This document shows, piece after piece, positions 11,061 through 23,938 of a stretch of 42,310 nucleotides of DNA. Every line of letters starts with the position of its first letter. Position 1 is the stretch's first letter. A program made the translations under genes and the position numbers. The stretch is from Chara braunii (lineage: Eukaryota > Streptophyta > Charophyceae > Charales > Characeae): contig BFEA01000003.1 in the NCBI GenBank assembly GCA_003427395.1, positions 8,361,333-8,403,642 of the forward strand, written 5' to 3'. Below the pieces are notes generated by a model. It was not told the DNA's origin and did no database searches. It saw nothing but the letters and a program-made list of their open reading frames with translations.

Positions 11061-14000
11061 GTTTAGTTGACCCAGACAATCGCAAGTAAAACCACCTTCC
11101 TCTCGCCTTCCCCCAATTCAAACCCTTTCTCAATCAAAATTCAGACAACGAACAAAAATAAAACTGAGATTGTGCATGCAGTCCTTTTGATTAATTCCGA
11201 TTTATGTCCAAAAAGTCAAACATAAACTCAATAGGGATGTATGCAGTATACTCAGTCAAACCATAGAAAGATATACAGATAAATGTTTTAATTGGGTTTA
11301 TAGAAGGACATGAAGATTACCACTCAATTCCCTGTCTCCAGAACCTCGCCTAGGTTCCGGCAAAGTTTCCGCAATCGGTGGGACAACCTCCCATAGAGGC
11401 TTTTGCACAGACTACGAGTTGCAATCCCGCTTGCCGCCTTCCTCTCCAAACCAAAAGACTAGACTGAGAGTAAGAAGGGGAGCAGGAGAAATGTTTAGTC
11501 TTTCAAATCTAAGAAAGGTGCATTGAGACTCACGAGAGAGGGCCTTGGTTCCTTGATGCGCCTGAGAGCTCCGCAATGATAGTCAAAATGCGCAGAACAA
11601 CTTGGTCAATTGAAATCAGACTGTCACTTCTTGACTCTCTCGCGACCTTCCAACTCGCAGCAATACCCACCCCCTCACTTTTCCGTGCAGCAAAAGGAGC
11701 AGCGCACCGGCCAACAGGTAGGTTTGCACCCTCGCAGTTCGCCTCTAGTTATTTCTGCACTATTGGTGAGCGACTCATCGACCAGCAGGCAAAACTTGAG
11801 TTGGTGCTACATGCCTCCTGCTACTTCAATCATTTAAGATGAGCAACACTCGAAGGTGCATAGTGATGTACTGGTCCTGACAGCCACAACGTCAGCCTCA
11901 GCTAGATGTGCAACAACCAATGTGCACAATAATGCCCAATGATAGACGCAACGGCTGGATGCAAGAGCCTAGCCTACATAACAAAACACAATGTTGAATG
12001 CTATCAGTCAAATTGTACACAACCGCATCGCCAAGTTTCTGATACAGTCAACAACAACCGCCCTTTCAAGCAAAAGTAGTCTCGTCGTACAACAACAACC
12101 GAAGAGCATGCATATCTCCTCAGCCAGCACACCAAAGGGACGTTGAGGTTGGGCAGATGTAAGACAAACTCTTGGGATTCCACCAGGGCTGGTCTCTTGA
12201 GACACAGGAAGGACTCCCTTTTCTGGGGCCACGGTCAGCGTCGTACAGAAGTTGGCCGCCCAAGCCCAACACAACTCACTGTACCGCTTACTCGACTGGC
12301 TGCGAAAACGCCCGCTCGCTCAATTCTTCAAGATCGCCTGATCAGTATAATGTTTGAGCAACGGCGCTCGCAATAAAGGTCACCAACTGCTTTGTTCTCA
12401 GTCGAGTGTGACGGTCCATTCACTACATCAGAGGCGGAGTGTACTGCCTCTCCCTTCTTTCCCTATGCACCTGGACGGCCTCCCGACTAGGCACATACAA
12501 TCCCAGCAACTTAACGAAGGTGAGCAAGTTGCGAGCGGGAGGAGATCGGCCATGAATAACATGGCCTTGGCCGAATAGCCCGACAGCCCGCACCGTAACC
12601 ACGAAGACGACCACCGTAGCGCAAAGGAGTCAACCCATAGCGTGTAGACGAACGTAGTGAGCGCTTCCCGTCGAATAATGAAGCTCCTGACGAACCCCGA
12701 GTTAGCGCACCGGCTCGTAGCGGGCAATCCACTGCTCTCGTTATACATTGAAAACTTCGAAAGGAACCAAATATTAGCAGGGCCAATATTTTTTCCATGC
12801 CCTATATACAAGTCCGACTGTGCTGTGTGCCTCCGCTAAAATGCCCCAAGCTGCATTTGCCTAGGCACTGTTAGCCTCTTTTCGGGTCCCCAATGAGCAG
12901 CCCACACACAATAGCGGTCACGGAGTCGTAGGCTCAAGCCCGGTGCAAACCTTGGTGGTAGTAGCAAATATCCCCACGGAGAGATTGAAAACCGAAGTAG
13001 AGAGCGGGTCCTATGTGAGCAGCCGCTGCGCGGCCGCTGCTCACTTCCCACTATCCCTTGGGTCTTTCCTTCTCGATATAGCTTGCCATCTCATGGGTCC
13101 TCACGGGCATGCTCACTCTCATACCCCTCACAGCAGATCGTGGTTGAAGGACAACGGATCCGCAGAAGACTCCTGCTGCTTCAATTCCTCCTACGTAGTA
13201 AGCCGCGCCCACGTCTACGTTCCAACAACCCGTGGCAGTGGTATCAGCCCCGCTCCTCAAGCGGGGCTTTAACTTAACAAATTTAAACAAAATATAAATG
13301 AGGAGGAGTCAAAACTACAATACAACGAGGGAAGGGCCAGAGGACCATAGTACCTCTTAATCCCACTAGCCGGATCCGCTGTCGACACCGGCGGCGAGAG
13401 GCGGTTAACGGAGACCCAAAATTTCAGCGTTTTTTTAATGCTATTTATAAGAAAACCCGAAGCCCTTTTTAACCAAAAAATGCATCATTCCATAGAGTGC
13501 ACACTATATTAACAAACCATTAGAAAAAAAACGAAAAAATAAAATAAAAATAGGGCGAAACAGTAAGGCAAAAGTGCACTTAAATGACATTTTGGATTCA
13601 GCGAATTTTCAGAATTTTCAGCGTTTTTGGAAATAGCCTTATGAGAGGAAATTCCAATGCTCCAAATGAGACCAAATTTGGTACACAACAACCTTGAAGT
13701 AAGACAAAAACAGGGGGAAAAAAAAAAAAACCAAGAAAACGTAACCACATGTACCATGTCGTTGTCCGCTGCCTTCGACCCGTGAATCCCGTGGTTGAAA
13801 GTCAGATACCGTAACCAATAGTGCTTGGTCCAAGGCTGGTTCTAGTACTAGTGGCAAACCATATATACGGTTACCGCTACACGCGTTGGTCCTTGGAAAT
13901 ATTCCCAGGCCGTACTTTCAACCTATCACCTAGAACCACGGTTGTCATGCCCCATGTCTACCGCGCATCCACTCCCTCGCCTACTCTGACTATTACTTGA

Positions 14001-14340
14001 TGCCACGATATCATCAATATCATCCTCCTCACGTACGCACATGTCGTGGCCAAGCGTACCAAACACAAAACGAAATCTTTTAATCCTATTTGAACTCGAA
14101 AAGAAAAATTGGTCGGTGACCACGCCGATTTCATAATCATCAACAAGTAGAGAGATCACACGCGCCTTAAGTCAGCGCGCCCATACACTCCCTATTTTTA
14201 GTCAATCATTTCGTCAACGTAATTGAAACATGGTCGCGACTCGTGCGACATACTCAGACTCTAAATCAATGTATTTTCTATCTTTTGCAAAAATCTGGCC
14301 GAATACCCGTGTAAGGGTATTCGCACCAACAACGCTTTTG
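11061..14340. other. Unassigned sequence
   Basis: No domain, structural RNA or inverted-repeat element is recognised. Open frames up to 127 codons (for example minus 12428-12811) overlap frames on the other strand and carry no motif. The phrase TTTCAGCGTTTTT recurs at about 13425 and 13600 together with an 'atagc..tta' word, suggesting a weak ~180-bp duplication. 13500-13560 is A-rich. Confidence 0.35.
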
Positions 14341-14800
14341 TGGTGGTCCATACGTTTCCTAAAATCGTGGTTTGTTAACGGACACGACTTTAGGAAGTAC
14401 TGGTTGAAAATATGCGAGGTGATAAAAAAAATGTTGTTTTCATTAGGTTTATAAGTTTTGGATTTTCAAGAATCAGATTCTTTTTTTTTCTAAGCTTTAA
14501 GGTTTGCTTTGGAAGAAGTACTTGGTATGGAAGTTAAGGGACGTTGTAACCGGTTTCCAGCTTAGCCTTATCCGGGTAATGATCTCAAACTTACTTCTCT
14601 TTTTTTGTATGGATTCCTTGTCTCTTGGCGCTGAAAGTATTACAAAGTTTCTAATTAAAAGAACAAAAGACTAAAAATGTTTATAGTCGGATGAATTTGG
14701 GTGCTCCTATAGTAGCCCGTACATTTCCTAAAATAGTGGCTTATTAACTGATATGACTTTAGAAAATACTGGTGGTTTGAAAATATGTGACTCGGAGGTG
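14341..14800 (+). repeat. Diverged direct duplication, about 371-bp offset
   Basis: 14341-14430 and 14712-14800 align along their length, sharing TTTCCTAAAAT(C/A)GTGG, a TTAAC word, a GACTTTAG word and GAAAATATG(C/T)G. Identity by eye is about three-quarters. No coding sequence is evident. A poly-A run follows at 14841-14860. Confidence 0.55.
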
Positions 14801-15471
14801 TGACAAAAATATATGAGATGAGGAGAGGGTAACTTTCTTTGAAAAAAAAAAAAAAAAAAAGATTACACTCCTCATTATAGAGTCGGACTCTTAGCTTTGT
14901 AGCATGGCCCCATTTGCAGTCGGATAGGAGTGTGGCCGATCCAGTGTGACACTGAGGGGCAACGGCCTGACGGATTCATTATGACTTTTATTTATTTATT
15001 TATTTTGAAGAAATCAAAGTTATTACCGGAAAGAGAGGTTATGAATACCTCACAAACAACCCGGAATAGTTATGGGGTCATTACCCAGTTCAGGCTCTAC
15101 AGGAAATTGGGTCCTGCGTCCCTCAACTTTTATCCTAGGAAATCCTTCCAAACTTAAAGCTTGAGGCCTGGTAAAAAAGAGGGAGATTTGGGTCTATGAG
15201 AAATCCAGGACTCAGAAACTCAACCATTGTACAAATTTTGAAGCAGATTATCTTGAAGCACCGTATAGAGTGAAATTAACTTCTGTCTCACAACATACAA
15301 GAAACCCTTGAAACAATTGATCAGAGGGAACCACCTAACACTCTTTATCTGAAGGAAAATTCCTTCATGGCGGTTTGAGCCACCAAGAAATTACCACCTT
15401 TTTGTCCTTTACCACTGTTGCCAGTTGATTCTCTCTGGCCCTGGTCTTAAGGAACAGTAACCTTGTCTTTA

Positions 15472-18400
15472 ACTTTTAAAGCATGTCTGCCAATCAGTCA
15501 TTATCTGTCTTCTGATATTCGTATAGACTTGGAAGCGTTGCTCGTGTATTGAGGTTTTCAAATCTTTGAAAACTGCTGCATTTCTTGCTCTCCAATTTTT
15601 TTGAAGAAGTACACCATTGCATACCAGAGCCACATAACCCCAACCGTCTTTGTAGTAAGCATCCTGTAACGGTAAAATGTCAGAAAGTATCCAATCCTCA
15701 GGGCATGGCAAGGAGCAACCCGTGATCAAATCCCACTGCTTTATCCACCAGATTCACAACTCGTCTGCTGGTGGGAAGTAGAACCAGAGGTGGACATTTG
15801 ACCATCACCCCCACTCACACCGTTTGCACATTAATGATATGTCCATACCCTTCTGAGAGAGCCAGAGGGTTGATGTTACTACTAGTAAAGATTGAAGTCA
15901 TGGTAAATCGGCATCCTTCTGTGTAGGCATCAACATTAATGCTCTAAAAAGGGCATGCCTGTCAAGTTGCGATAAAAAATCATTATTGATCCTCTCCAGA
16001 TTTTTGTTGGCTAACACTGCAGGTGTTTTCTATATTGTGAACTGAAGGAGTCGTGCCCCAGTCGTCAGTTTGTACTGTATCAACGAGATTGACTCTGGCT
16101 GATCCTGGGGGGACCGCGCAAACCACCCCTTTGCATTCGGCTCAACCCTAAACGGGGAGGTCGGCGCCACAGTTTTGCATATTTTCCATTCTTGCTTTGC
16201 AGTAAATGGCTTACAAGTGCTCCCTTGTTGAGAGAACCATTTTCTCAGTAATCCGGACAAGGTTACCTGGTTTATCTTGTTTATTTGAAAGAAGCCCAGC
16301 TATCTACCACTCTTCTACGTTTTGTCTTGCCGCCAAATCAGGACCTACAATCTTCACCCGAATAGAATGTCAGTAATTATTGTCGTATCTGAACTGAAAA
16401 TTGAACCAAATACAACTATAATGATCGGGCGTTCTATTCGGGTAAAGATGGAAGCACTCTCCAAACACGTCCATGTAAGTCTTATGAGAACACCCATGCC
16501 CCTTCTGTTTCCTCTGAAGCTTGCTTAAGAAGGTGAGACCAACTTTTGGGTAAGATTGCTATTTGGTTCCTCAGATTGCGACCTACATTTTGGAGGCGTG
16601 GGAGTTTTTTTCTCAAATTTTCTTTATAAATCCAATCTTCAGTGTCGGCGTCCCAAATGTGTTTAACTTGTAGTACTTCCTTCTCAACCTAGGCTCTCCC
16701 GAGTCTGCCTGTCTTCACACCGGTTGAGAATCGATCACCGTTAGTCTGAAAGATACTTTGATTATCGAATAATAATTGATTCATTACTTTTTCCTTTGAG
16801 GAAGACTGGTTGAACTCTCCAGGGAGGATCATGTTCCAGCCATAAAGGATGTTTTTCGACACCCGCAATTCAGGTCTGCGGTTTGTAAGAGACAGTAACA
16901 ATAAGCACTACCATACCATTTCTGGAACAGTTAGGCCCCATTTGTTAGGAAGGATATATTCGGCCAGGCGGATCCGAAGTTTCGAGGGGTTGTTGAACAT
17001 CGCCCTCACTAGCCACTTTGCTAGCAGGGTCACGTTCTCGTGTCTGGGATCCAGTATATCCAGACCACCTTCAAGTTTAGACCTTGGAAGACTTGTGGTT
17101 TTTCAATCTACCTTATTCATATAGCCATCTTCTTCTCCGGCTTCTGGTTTCCATAGGTACTTTACAACATCTCTCTTAATTTGTAGGTAGGCTTCATCCC
17201 CCAGGCAAATAATAGTGAGGGGATGCCATAGCAGGGAAAATGCCACCAAAGAAATCACCAGAGCTCTGCCAAATAGGGAGAGTTTGTGATTTTTTTGCCA
17301 CGTACAGATACAACCCGCCACCTTCTCCGATAGGATGAGATCTTGTGATTTTGAGCAATCGCCGAGTGACACCTGAATATCCAAAAAGCGTACCGAGTTC
17401 TATGTACAAATCTGCCACAGCCCCCAGTCAGCCTAAAGAGTGTATAGGTCCAACAAAAAAAACATTGATTCATGTCAGTTTATTGATGCCTCAGATAACA
17501 CACACTAGCTATCCATAATTGATATAAATTCTTGGAAGATCGTTTGTTATTGTTGCCCATTTACATTATAACGACGGTGAGAACCGCAGACTGCCAATCC
17601 AAGGATTATACCTCATATTGTCTAGTAGAATTTCTAGTTGCAGAACAAAAAGAAGAGGGGTCGGAGGGCAACCCTGACGAAGGGAGTGTGTCAAATGAAA
17701 TGTTTCGAAAAAGCTCGCATTCACAATAATTGATGAAGTAGCTTGAGAAATCATGTTTTTTATCCACGTGCAACATCCTTCCCAAATCCAATTGTGGTGA
17801 CTCAGAGGGTGGTGGATACAAATGCCCACCCAACCTTGTTATGAGGTTTCTCCATGTCGTGGAAAAGCGCTGCCACCTCATTTCTAGGGTCTTGAAAGTC
17901 GATAAAATATTCTCAAAAATTGAGCGGCCTTTAACAAATGCTCCTTGTTCCAAACCTACCAAATTCGGAAGAAATTCAGCTAGATGTAAGGCCAAGGTTT
18001 TAGCCAGAATTTTGTAGGCTTTATTTAAAACTGAAATGGGCTTATAGTTTCAAACTTCCTTTTTATTTATTTTTTTGTAAAGGAGCGAGATGACCTCTTT
18101 CACGAACCCTTTTAGAAGACACTGTGACCTTGTAGAGAGTGCCCTGTTATAGATATCATACAGAAAAGGTGCGAATGCATCCCATGTTGTAAGTAAAAGT
18201 TTTACCCGTGGACCGTCTATACGAGGGCACTTGCCCAAGGCCATGATTTTGACTGCTCTGTGAAGTTCGACCTCCGTCAGTGACGTGTCCAGTTGATTTT
18301 TAATTGAATCGTTAGTTTGTACTTTCGATCTGTCCCAGAAGTTAAGAACTTCAAAGAGGTCGACGTCAAACTGGTCCAATGGGCGCCCGGTAGTCACTAT

Positions 18401-19690
18401 GTCCCTAAAGTATTCCATTGCATAGTGGCACATATCCACATTGTCCACCGCCACTGGGGCATTCAAGGCAAACAGGTGTGTTAATTCTTTGAGGAGGGGT
18501 TTAGTCTAGCGTAAGGTAAAAGATCGAAGCGCTGGTTTGGTCATTCTATCATAACCAATAATCCCCCTGAGTTTTAACCACTCTAGTCTCTCGGACTATT
18601 TCTAGACTTTCATTTCCTTCAACTGTGTAAGAGTTTTTTCGTCCAGAAATGGTTGGTGAAAGGGTCCATCCCCATCTTCTCCTAAGCCTTCCCTATCAAT
18701 CTCTGGAACTTTACTTCCTTCCAGTTCTTATGTGCCGCTTTATTCCATAAAATTCAATCAATACTGCTCTAATGATATTGATTCCTACGTCGGCCCACAT
18801 TTCTTCGTTCTCGAACAGATCCTTGGTGCTGAACTAACCCTCCATTTGGGTGGAGAACCATTAAGGTATGCCCTTATATTTCAGATTGATTATGTTCAGT
18901 CTAAAAAAGGGGTTTTCCTTTAAGATTAATTCTTTTGAAATTACATTCATAAAAATAGGGTAATGGTCTGAGAGGTCAGAAACCTTGAGTTCGGATGATC
19001 AACATTTATCCTAAAGTGTGCCTCTTGCCATTATAAAGTCGAGTCTCTTTCGCAGGATCGGAGCTTGATGAGAAGGTTTTGGTCCATGCCAGTTAAAACC
19101 ATAGTCGTCATGGTTGAACTTTCTGAACGTATCAATCAGAGTCTTAGAATTCATGAAGGCCAAAAACAACGAGGAATCTATTCTAAGTGGGGAACACGTC
19201 GGGGAATCTAGTCCCGGATTTTTAATCGTTTTCCAATCTCCTAGAATAACTAGGTTTTCGTTATCAAGAATATTTGCGAAAAAGTGAAAAAAAATTATGT
19301 TCGATCAATATAGTTTGTGGGAGCGTAAACTGTCACTATAGCCCAGTCCTCGTCCTCCATGGCTATTTTTACCCAGGCTATTCTCCCTCCTAGGTCAATG
19401 TAAGAATCCAAGATTTTACATTTTAAGTCCTCATGTAAAAAAATGGCAGTTCTACCCTTCGTTTCATCCGTTGGGGCTCAAATTGAAGTTCCCTCTACCA
19501 ATTGACTGCTCCTTGTGTTTTACGGAAGTCTAACTTTGTTTTCTGAATACACATTATTTGTACAGACTCACTGTATATCCAAGAGACAAGACACTGTCGC
19601 TTGTAATGGTTGTAAGTATCACGAAGCCCTTTCAGATTCTAACTTGCAATTCGGACTCTATTGGGCAAAGACCATTGTTGTGGTCTGTGT
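15472..19690 (-). pseudogene. LINE ORF2 pseudogene: endonuclease, reverse transcriptase, zinc-type C-terminus
   Basis: ORF2 of an L1-type element makes a cytoplasmic/nuclear polyprotein that nicks target DNA and reverse-transcribes the element RNA. Endonuclease landmarks on the minus strand are WAIVTVYAPTNY near 19350, LVILGDW near 19240, RLDFIMARG near 19030 and the terminal SDHYPIF near 18960. Reverse transcriptase landmarks are LGKCPRIDGP (about 18230), GFVKEVISLLYKK (about 18090), GAFVKGRSIFENIL (about 17930) and LRQGCPPTPLLFVLQLE (about 17670). The thumb-like LSLFGRALVISL is near 17270. A CKRC...HLW zinc-type segment lies near 15830-15770, followed by KNWRARNAAVF near 15580. The region is broken into many frames. 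The catalytic [F/Y]xDD box is not found intact. Confidence 0.75.
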
Positions 19691-20501
19691 CGGTTAACTG
19701 TTGGATGCAGTTTTCTTCCGATGCTTTTGGAATATTATAGTCCTCGACATCTGCGTGCAACTTTCAAATATAGGCAGAAAATCCCGTTGCATTTATAAGC
19801 GATCGAAATCTCCTCCCCGCTATCGTAGAAATAACGTCTCTTTTGGTTAGCCACTCATGTATGACCGTGGCTAAAAGTCCGGGTAGTAGGCTAGTGTTTG
19901 ATAAGGCCTCTAGATTAGGGAAGATGAAGTCATGAAGTGGGTACCAGTGTCCATTCTTCATTCACCATGGTTCAAACCCGGGTGTGACAGATGAGATTTC
20001 GTTAAACATGATATATAACAAAGCTTTCTCATTTTCTTGCTGTGTGACAATGTGGCTACCCATTTTCGGGATAGATATCGTCACACATTAGGTAGTGTTG
20101 TGAAATACTTGCTTACTAGTCATTTACAAGGCACGGTCTTCTGAAGGAGCAACTGACACTACCATCATAGGCTTTTTCAGGTGGGCCTCCTCTGACCTGT
20201 GTGTAAACACTATCAATCCCTCACTAGAATTAGAACAGACCAGAGGATATGAAAATTTCTTAACCTAACATGTTTGTTTATTTGATCTGTCGAGAGTGAC
20301 CATTGGGGTTGCTAGTAGAAGTGATTTCTTCGCTGACCGTCCTTGTTGTGTTCTTTTTTTTGAAGAGGACTGTTCCTTAGGTTGGAGTCACCCTTATATT
20401 GGTCCTCCATGGTGGGAATTGTATCGTGATCATTCATTCACGCTTTCTTACATAGAACATAATCTGATGTATTTCTCTAGTTCGAAACTTATCTCCCCTT
20501 C

Positions 20502-20553
20502 CTAGAATAGTCCTGGGATGGCGAAGTCTAGGTCATCCTCTAATACTCCTCCC

Positions 20554-20608
<55 letters not shown>

Positions 20609-22321
20609 TTCGGAATCCTCCGATGGATGTCCCTTAGCTAACGAGGTTCCCTTCCTTGTAATCAAAGGAAGGGACTCGTTGTCTAAGGGAGCCTCATCGT
20701 TTGAAGGTGTCATTTCCTTATGCAGAAGTTCAAAGGGGTTAGGGTTCTGCTTCCCTTCTTCAGTAACCTAGTCATGCCTCTGAGGACTGTCCCTTACGAC
20801 TTTGTTTTTCTTGTCTTCTTTTCTTTTTGTAATTGGGCCATGGAAAACAAAAAGTGAGGAAGTTGTTATACCAGGAAATTTAAAGAGAGGTACCTTTCCT
20901 TCCTTTTCTCCTGCCGTTTCCCTTTTTCCAAGGGGGACTTTCCTTCATCCTTTTGATTTTTTAAATCATGTTTCTTATCGCCTTTGACCACACGTTTCTT
21001 CTGCAGGGTATCTCGAGGAAGGGATTTATGTCTCATGAGTACATTTTCTTTCCCTTCCGCCTTTATGCTTTCTTTTTTTCTCCTCTCCTTCATTCTTTTC
21101 GCCTCCTCCTCAGAGTCTCTCTTATTCTCTTCTTCCCTCATTTTGCTCGCTTCCTCACTCTTTCTCTTGTCCTCCTCTTTCTTCCTTTGCTTTCTTTTCC
21201 ATTCTGCTCCGTTCCCTTTGCCTTTGTCACCTAAGAACGCCTCCTTAAATGAAGGTTGTTTCTCTGTTTGATTATTCTATTTCTTCCCATTTTCCTTTAG
21301 GATCTCTGTCCTCCTGCCTTCAGTGTATTTCCTTCCCTTGTCTTTGGTGACTACTACCCATTTCTCCCCTCGTCCTTCTGTTTTTCAATCCCCCTTCTCC
21401 ATCCCGTCCTCTTTCATGTCTTTTCCTCCACCTTCTTTCTTACCATCTCCCCCCTCCTCGGTTTTGGTTTCGTCCTTATTGCTCCTCTTCGACCCTGACT
21501 TGTTTCTGCGTCCGTTTCCTTGTGAAGTTGACGTCAACAAACCTGCCACCACGACGTTTAACGCATATCACTTCAAGTTTAACAACTGCAAACCTTCTGA
21601 GGTTAATTTCAAGATATTTCTTGTATTTCAACTTACGGGTTGGGGACAAGTCCAAACAAACATTACGTAGGTCCGTTTTGAGGGGTTTCTTGTACGTCGA
21701 GTGGTCCTTGATGACTAGGCCAAAGGCGTCTTCGACCACTCCGGAGTCCCAGTATAGCGACTGGGACCTCGATGCAGCAAATCCAAAAGTACTTTTGACG
21801 CAAGGCGTCTTTTAACTTATGCAATTGATGAATACTCATCCAGGGTTTAAACGTCAACTCATATGTTTGACCATCAAAAACTACCTTTTCACCCCGTTTC
21901 CTTAACATCCAATCCGTAATATGTTTAATGGACGCCACATAGGTGGCTAAATTGCAGCCCTCGTTACAGAAAGTTCCCCTAATCGGAGCGGTGTTTGGAA
22001 CTTCAGCAGCCGCCCAAGCGTTCTCGTACATCCGAACTATTCTGTTTTTTTCCCTCCACCGATAGGTTGGAGGCATCACCGTTGAAGAAAATTGAGACCG
22101 CACGGTCCACCAGCCAGTCTGATTGGTCACCTGCAAATTTCTTCATCAATCGTAACTGTGACGGTCTTCACCAGATTCTACTAATCCATGTACAATCCGA
22201 TTCGGAAGGGTTCTTTCCTGGAATCACTTGAAGAGTAGCTCTCTGATTCTTTGTTCCCATCGTTTGTCGGAGGGTTGATGTGGTCAAAATTGCTCGAGGA
22301 CGGGTTATTAGGCAAAGCCAT
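20502..22321 (-). pseudogene. LINE ORF1 pseudogene (RNA-binding/gag-like protein)
   Basis: A start at 22321 (MALPNNPSSSNFDHINPP) lies in a conserved-looking position ahead of ORF1. The central region (about 22136-21663) includes WMLRKRGEKVVF, FKPWM and FWICCIEVPVAI, which resembles the DUF4283-type domain of plant LINE ORF1 proteins. A frameshift near 21740 moves the reading to AFGLVIKDHSTYKKPLKTDL and a basic stretch. A very Lys/Glu-rich linker follows (21470-20870), then a segment ending DLDFAIPGLF with a TAG at 20502-20504. A 52-nt poly-C run (poly-G in the coding sense) interrupts the C-terminal part and would give glycine codons or slippage. At least two frameshifts and several stops make it non-functional. 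Confidence 0.65.
20555..20606. repeat. 52-nt poly-C homopolymer
   Basis: An uninterrupted run of C on the plus strand (poly-G on the LINE coding strand), preceded by CCTCCCTCCC-like sequence. Such length is unusual and prone to replication slippage, G-quadruplex or i-motif formation, and assembly error, so the exact length is uncertain. Confidence 0.9.
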
Positions 22322-23253
22322 CAGGGATAACGAAAACAGAGATCCAAACAACGTCCACGCTATGGCGCACGGTATTAAAAGTACCCTAAAATGAGTTAAC
22401 TGAGGCATCACATGAATAAGGTTACTAGGTTGCTGTCCTGTAGAGGACACGTGGCGAAATTATACCTCCTGATGAGCATCGGGTGAACTTCTGTTTGTTG
22501 CGACCTTCATCTTCTGGTAGTCGATCTTCATCTCTCCGAAAGACTGATCTTCCTCCTTCTCCCCGGCCAAAATTCCACAAATAACCGGTCTTCCCCTGTT
22601 TTCATCCAACATGCCCCTTAGGCTATGTATCACTCCCTGGTTCGACTCTGTAGCCCGAGATACCTAGGAATTACCGAGAGAGACGATGCGCCCTGTGACC
22701 AGGGCATGGGCGATGGCTTTTCGGGCCCGGGCCTAGACGGCACGGGCCCCAAGCGTCTCCTCCCCGCTACTGGTAACTAGCTCTTCAGATTCAGCGCAAC
22801 TTCCGACACCCCTCTCACAAAGGAATCTTCATTACAAATTTCTGGGCTGAGAAAACAGGAGAAAAGGCATAAAAAAAGAAAAGAAACAGAGACCTCTCAC
22901 TGGAAGTCATGGCAGAGTGTTTCCCAGCCGTCAGATCACAACTGATCTGATGGTGGTGGTTGCAACAACAGTGAAACAAAGAAAGGGCCACATTTTCTGG
23001 AATAAACTCGACTTTTGTCAGCGGTGACCATGACCCCCTCCATATACTCCGTGATTGAAAGAGGGCTCCACCCAACGAGATAATTGCACAACGGCATGCA
23101 AAATACTGAAAATCTTCTATCCAGTGGGCCTATTGCCGAACCCACCCTTTTTTTGGGGTTGGCCATACCCCCAACGGATTGAGAAGATTTTGGCGGGAAG
23201 CTTCCTTTGCACGGGGAACAAAGATCTCCTTCCTTTTTCGGGTAATACATGTG
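22322..23253. other. Unassigned sequence between LINE ORF1 and the SINE-like cluster
   Basis: Part of 22322-22700 may be the 5' leader of the minus-strand LINE. A GC-rich CGGGCCCGGGCC word lies near 22725. No gene or RNA is recognised; open frames to 112 codons have no motif. Confidence 0.35.
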
Positions 23254-23261
23254 AAGTACTG

Positions 23262-23400
23262 ACCGTGGGATCACGAGTCAGGCCACCCTAAGGCTATCAG
23301 GCCACCGTTGTCAGATTAGACACAAGATTGAATTTACCTGGGCTTGTTAGTTGATGATAATACCTCAAGGCCATCGCACTTTAAAAAAAAAAAAAAAAAA
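23262..23400 (+). mobile_element. SINE-like retroposon copy 1 with poly(A) tail
   Basis: The element begins ACCGTGGG, ends CCATCGCACTTT and is followed by an 18-A tail (23383-23400). AAGTACTG occurs immediately before it (23254-23261) and again at the end of the tail (23399-23406), consistent with a short target duplication, although two As overlap the tail. The 3' part (about 23324-23382) aligns closely with 24050-24108 of the second copy: both have TGAATT..CCTGGG, a GATGA word, CTCAAG(G/A)CC(A/G)TCGC and CTTT before poly(A). A degenerate B-box-like GATTGAATTTACC is present. A SINE is likely; the head origin is not established. Confidence 0.6.
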
Positions 23401-23530
23401 GTACTGCGCGGCAGGATTTGGGTCACTTAACTGCCCCACCACACGAGTACTCCACGGCCGGATTGGGGGGGGGTCACTCAATTTCTTCTTGGAAAGTGAT
23501 TTGAGAAGACATGGTTTGGGGACTGTGGAT

Positions 23531-23637
23531 CCGGGGCTAGGTCCCACTTGCACGAATTAAGAGATATATATTGACCGTAGATAGCACAGATCAACCGTCA
23601 GAATCTCGTAGTCCGTGCTAGTGGGACCTTGCCCCGG
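23531..23637 (+). mobile_element. Short inverted-repeat element, family 1, copy A
   Basis: A 107-bp foldback element. The left end CCGGGGCTAGGTCCCACTTG and the right end, read in reverse complement as CCGGGGCAAGGTCCCACTAG, are near-identical. The centre contains the words TTGACCGTAGATAGC and GATCAACCGTC, themselves partly complementary, so almost the whole element can fold. Related copies in reverse orientation lie at 27007-27105 and 27592-27697. No coding capacity; a miniature inverted-repeat transposable element is the best explanation. Confidence 0.75.
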
Positions 23638-23700
23638 CTTAGAGCAATCAACCGACGATGGGTGATGGCTCCTGTAATTGCTTACCAAAAAAGGAACAAA

Positions 23701-23938
23701 AAAACTAAATGGTTGGACATGCGGGAGTAGCGTTAGCGCGCGGCGCCGAGATCCCGGTCAGACCATTGCAAGTCAGCGCGGGGCGGCTAGACCTCGCGCG
23801 AGCAATCGTTGCGCTGCTCACCATCCGTGCGGGTGCACCGTGCCGTAGAATATGGGAACATACACACACCATCTCTTGTGTGTTTCACAACTGGAGTCAC
23901 GACTGAGCCCCAGCGATGATGCAGCGCAGCATGTTGCG
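23701..23938. other. GC-rich unassigned segment
   Basis: GC-rich with several short hairpins (for example around GCGCGCGGCGCC near 23738). No gene, RNA family or repeat partner is recognised in the window. Confidence 0.3.

Larger units (their letters stand above)
14979..22321 (-). mobile_element. Degenerate L1-type LINE (non-LTR retrotransposon)
   Basis: On the minus strand the order is ORF1 (about 22321-20502), a short spacer, then ORF2 with an apurinic endonuclease (about 19690-18900), reverse transcriptase (about 18470-17000) and C-terminal zinc-type region (to about 15470). Order and size (~7.3 kb) match plant L1-clade elements. A (TAAA)-like tract at 14979-15008, read on the minus strand, is a plausible 3' tail. 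Stops and frameshifts throughout show it is dead. The 5' end and target duplication are not resolved. Confidence 0.75.

Noticed and set aside
12428-12811. 127-codon minus-strand frame
   Set aside because: No motif, an overlapping frame on the same strand is similarly open, and composition is not distinctive.
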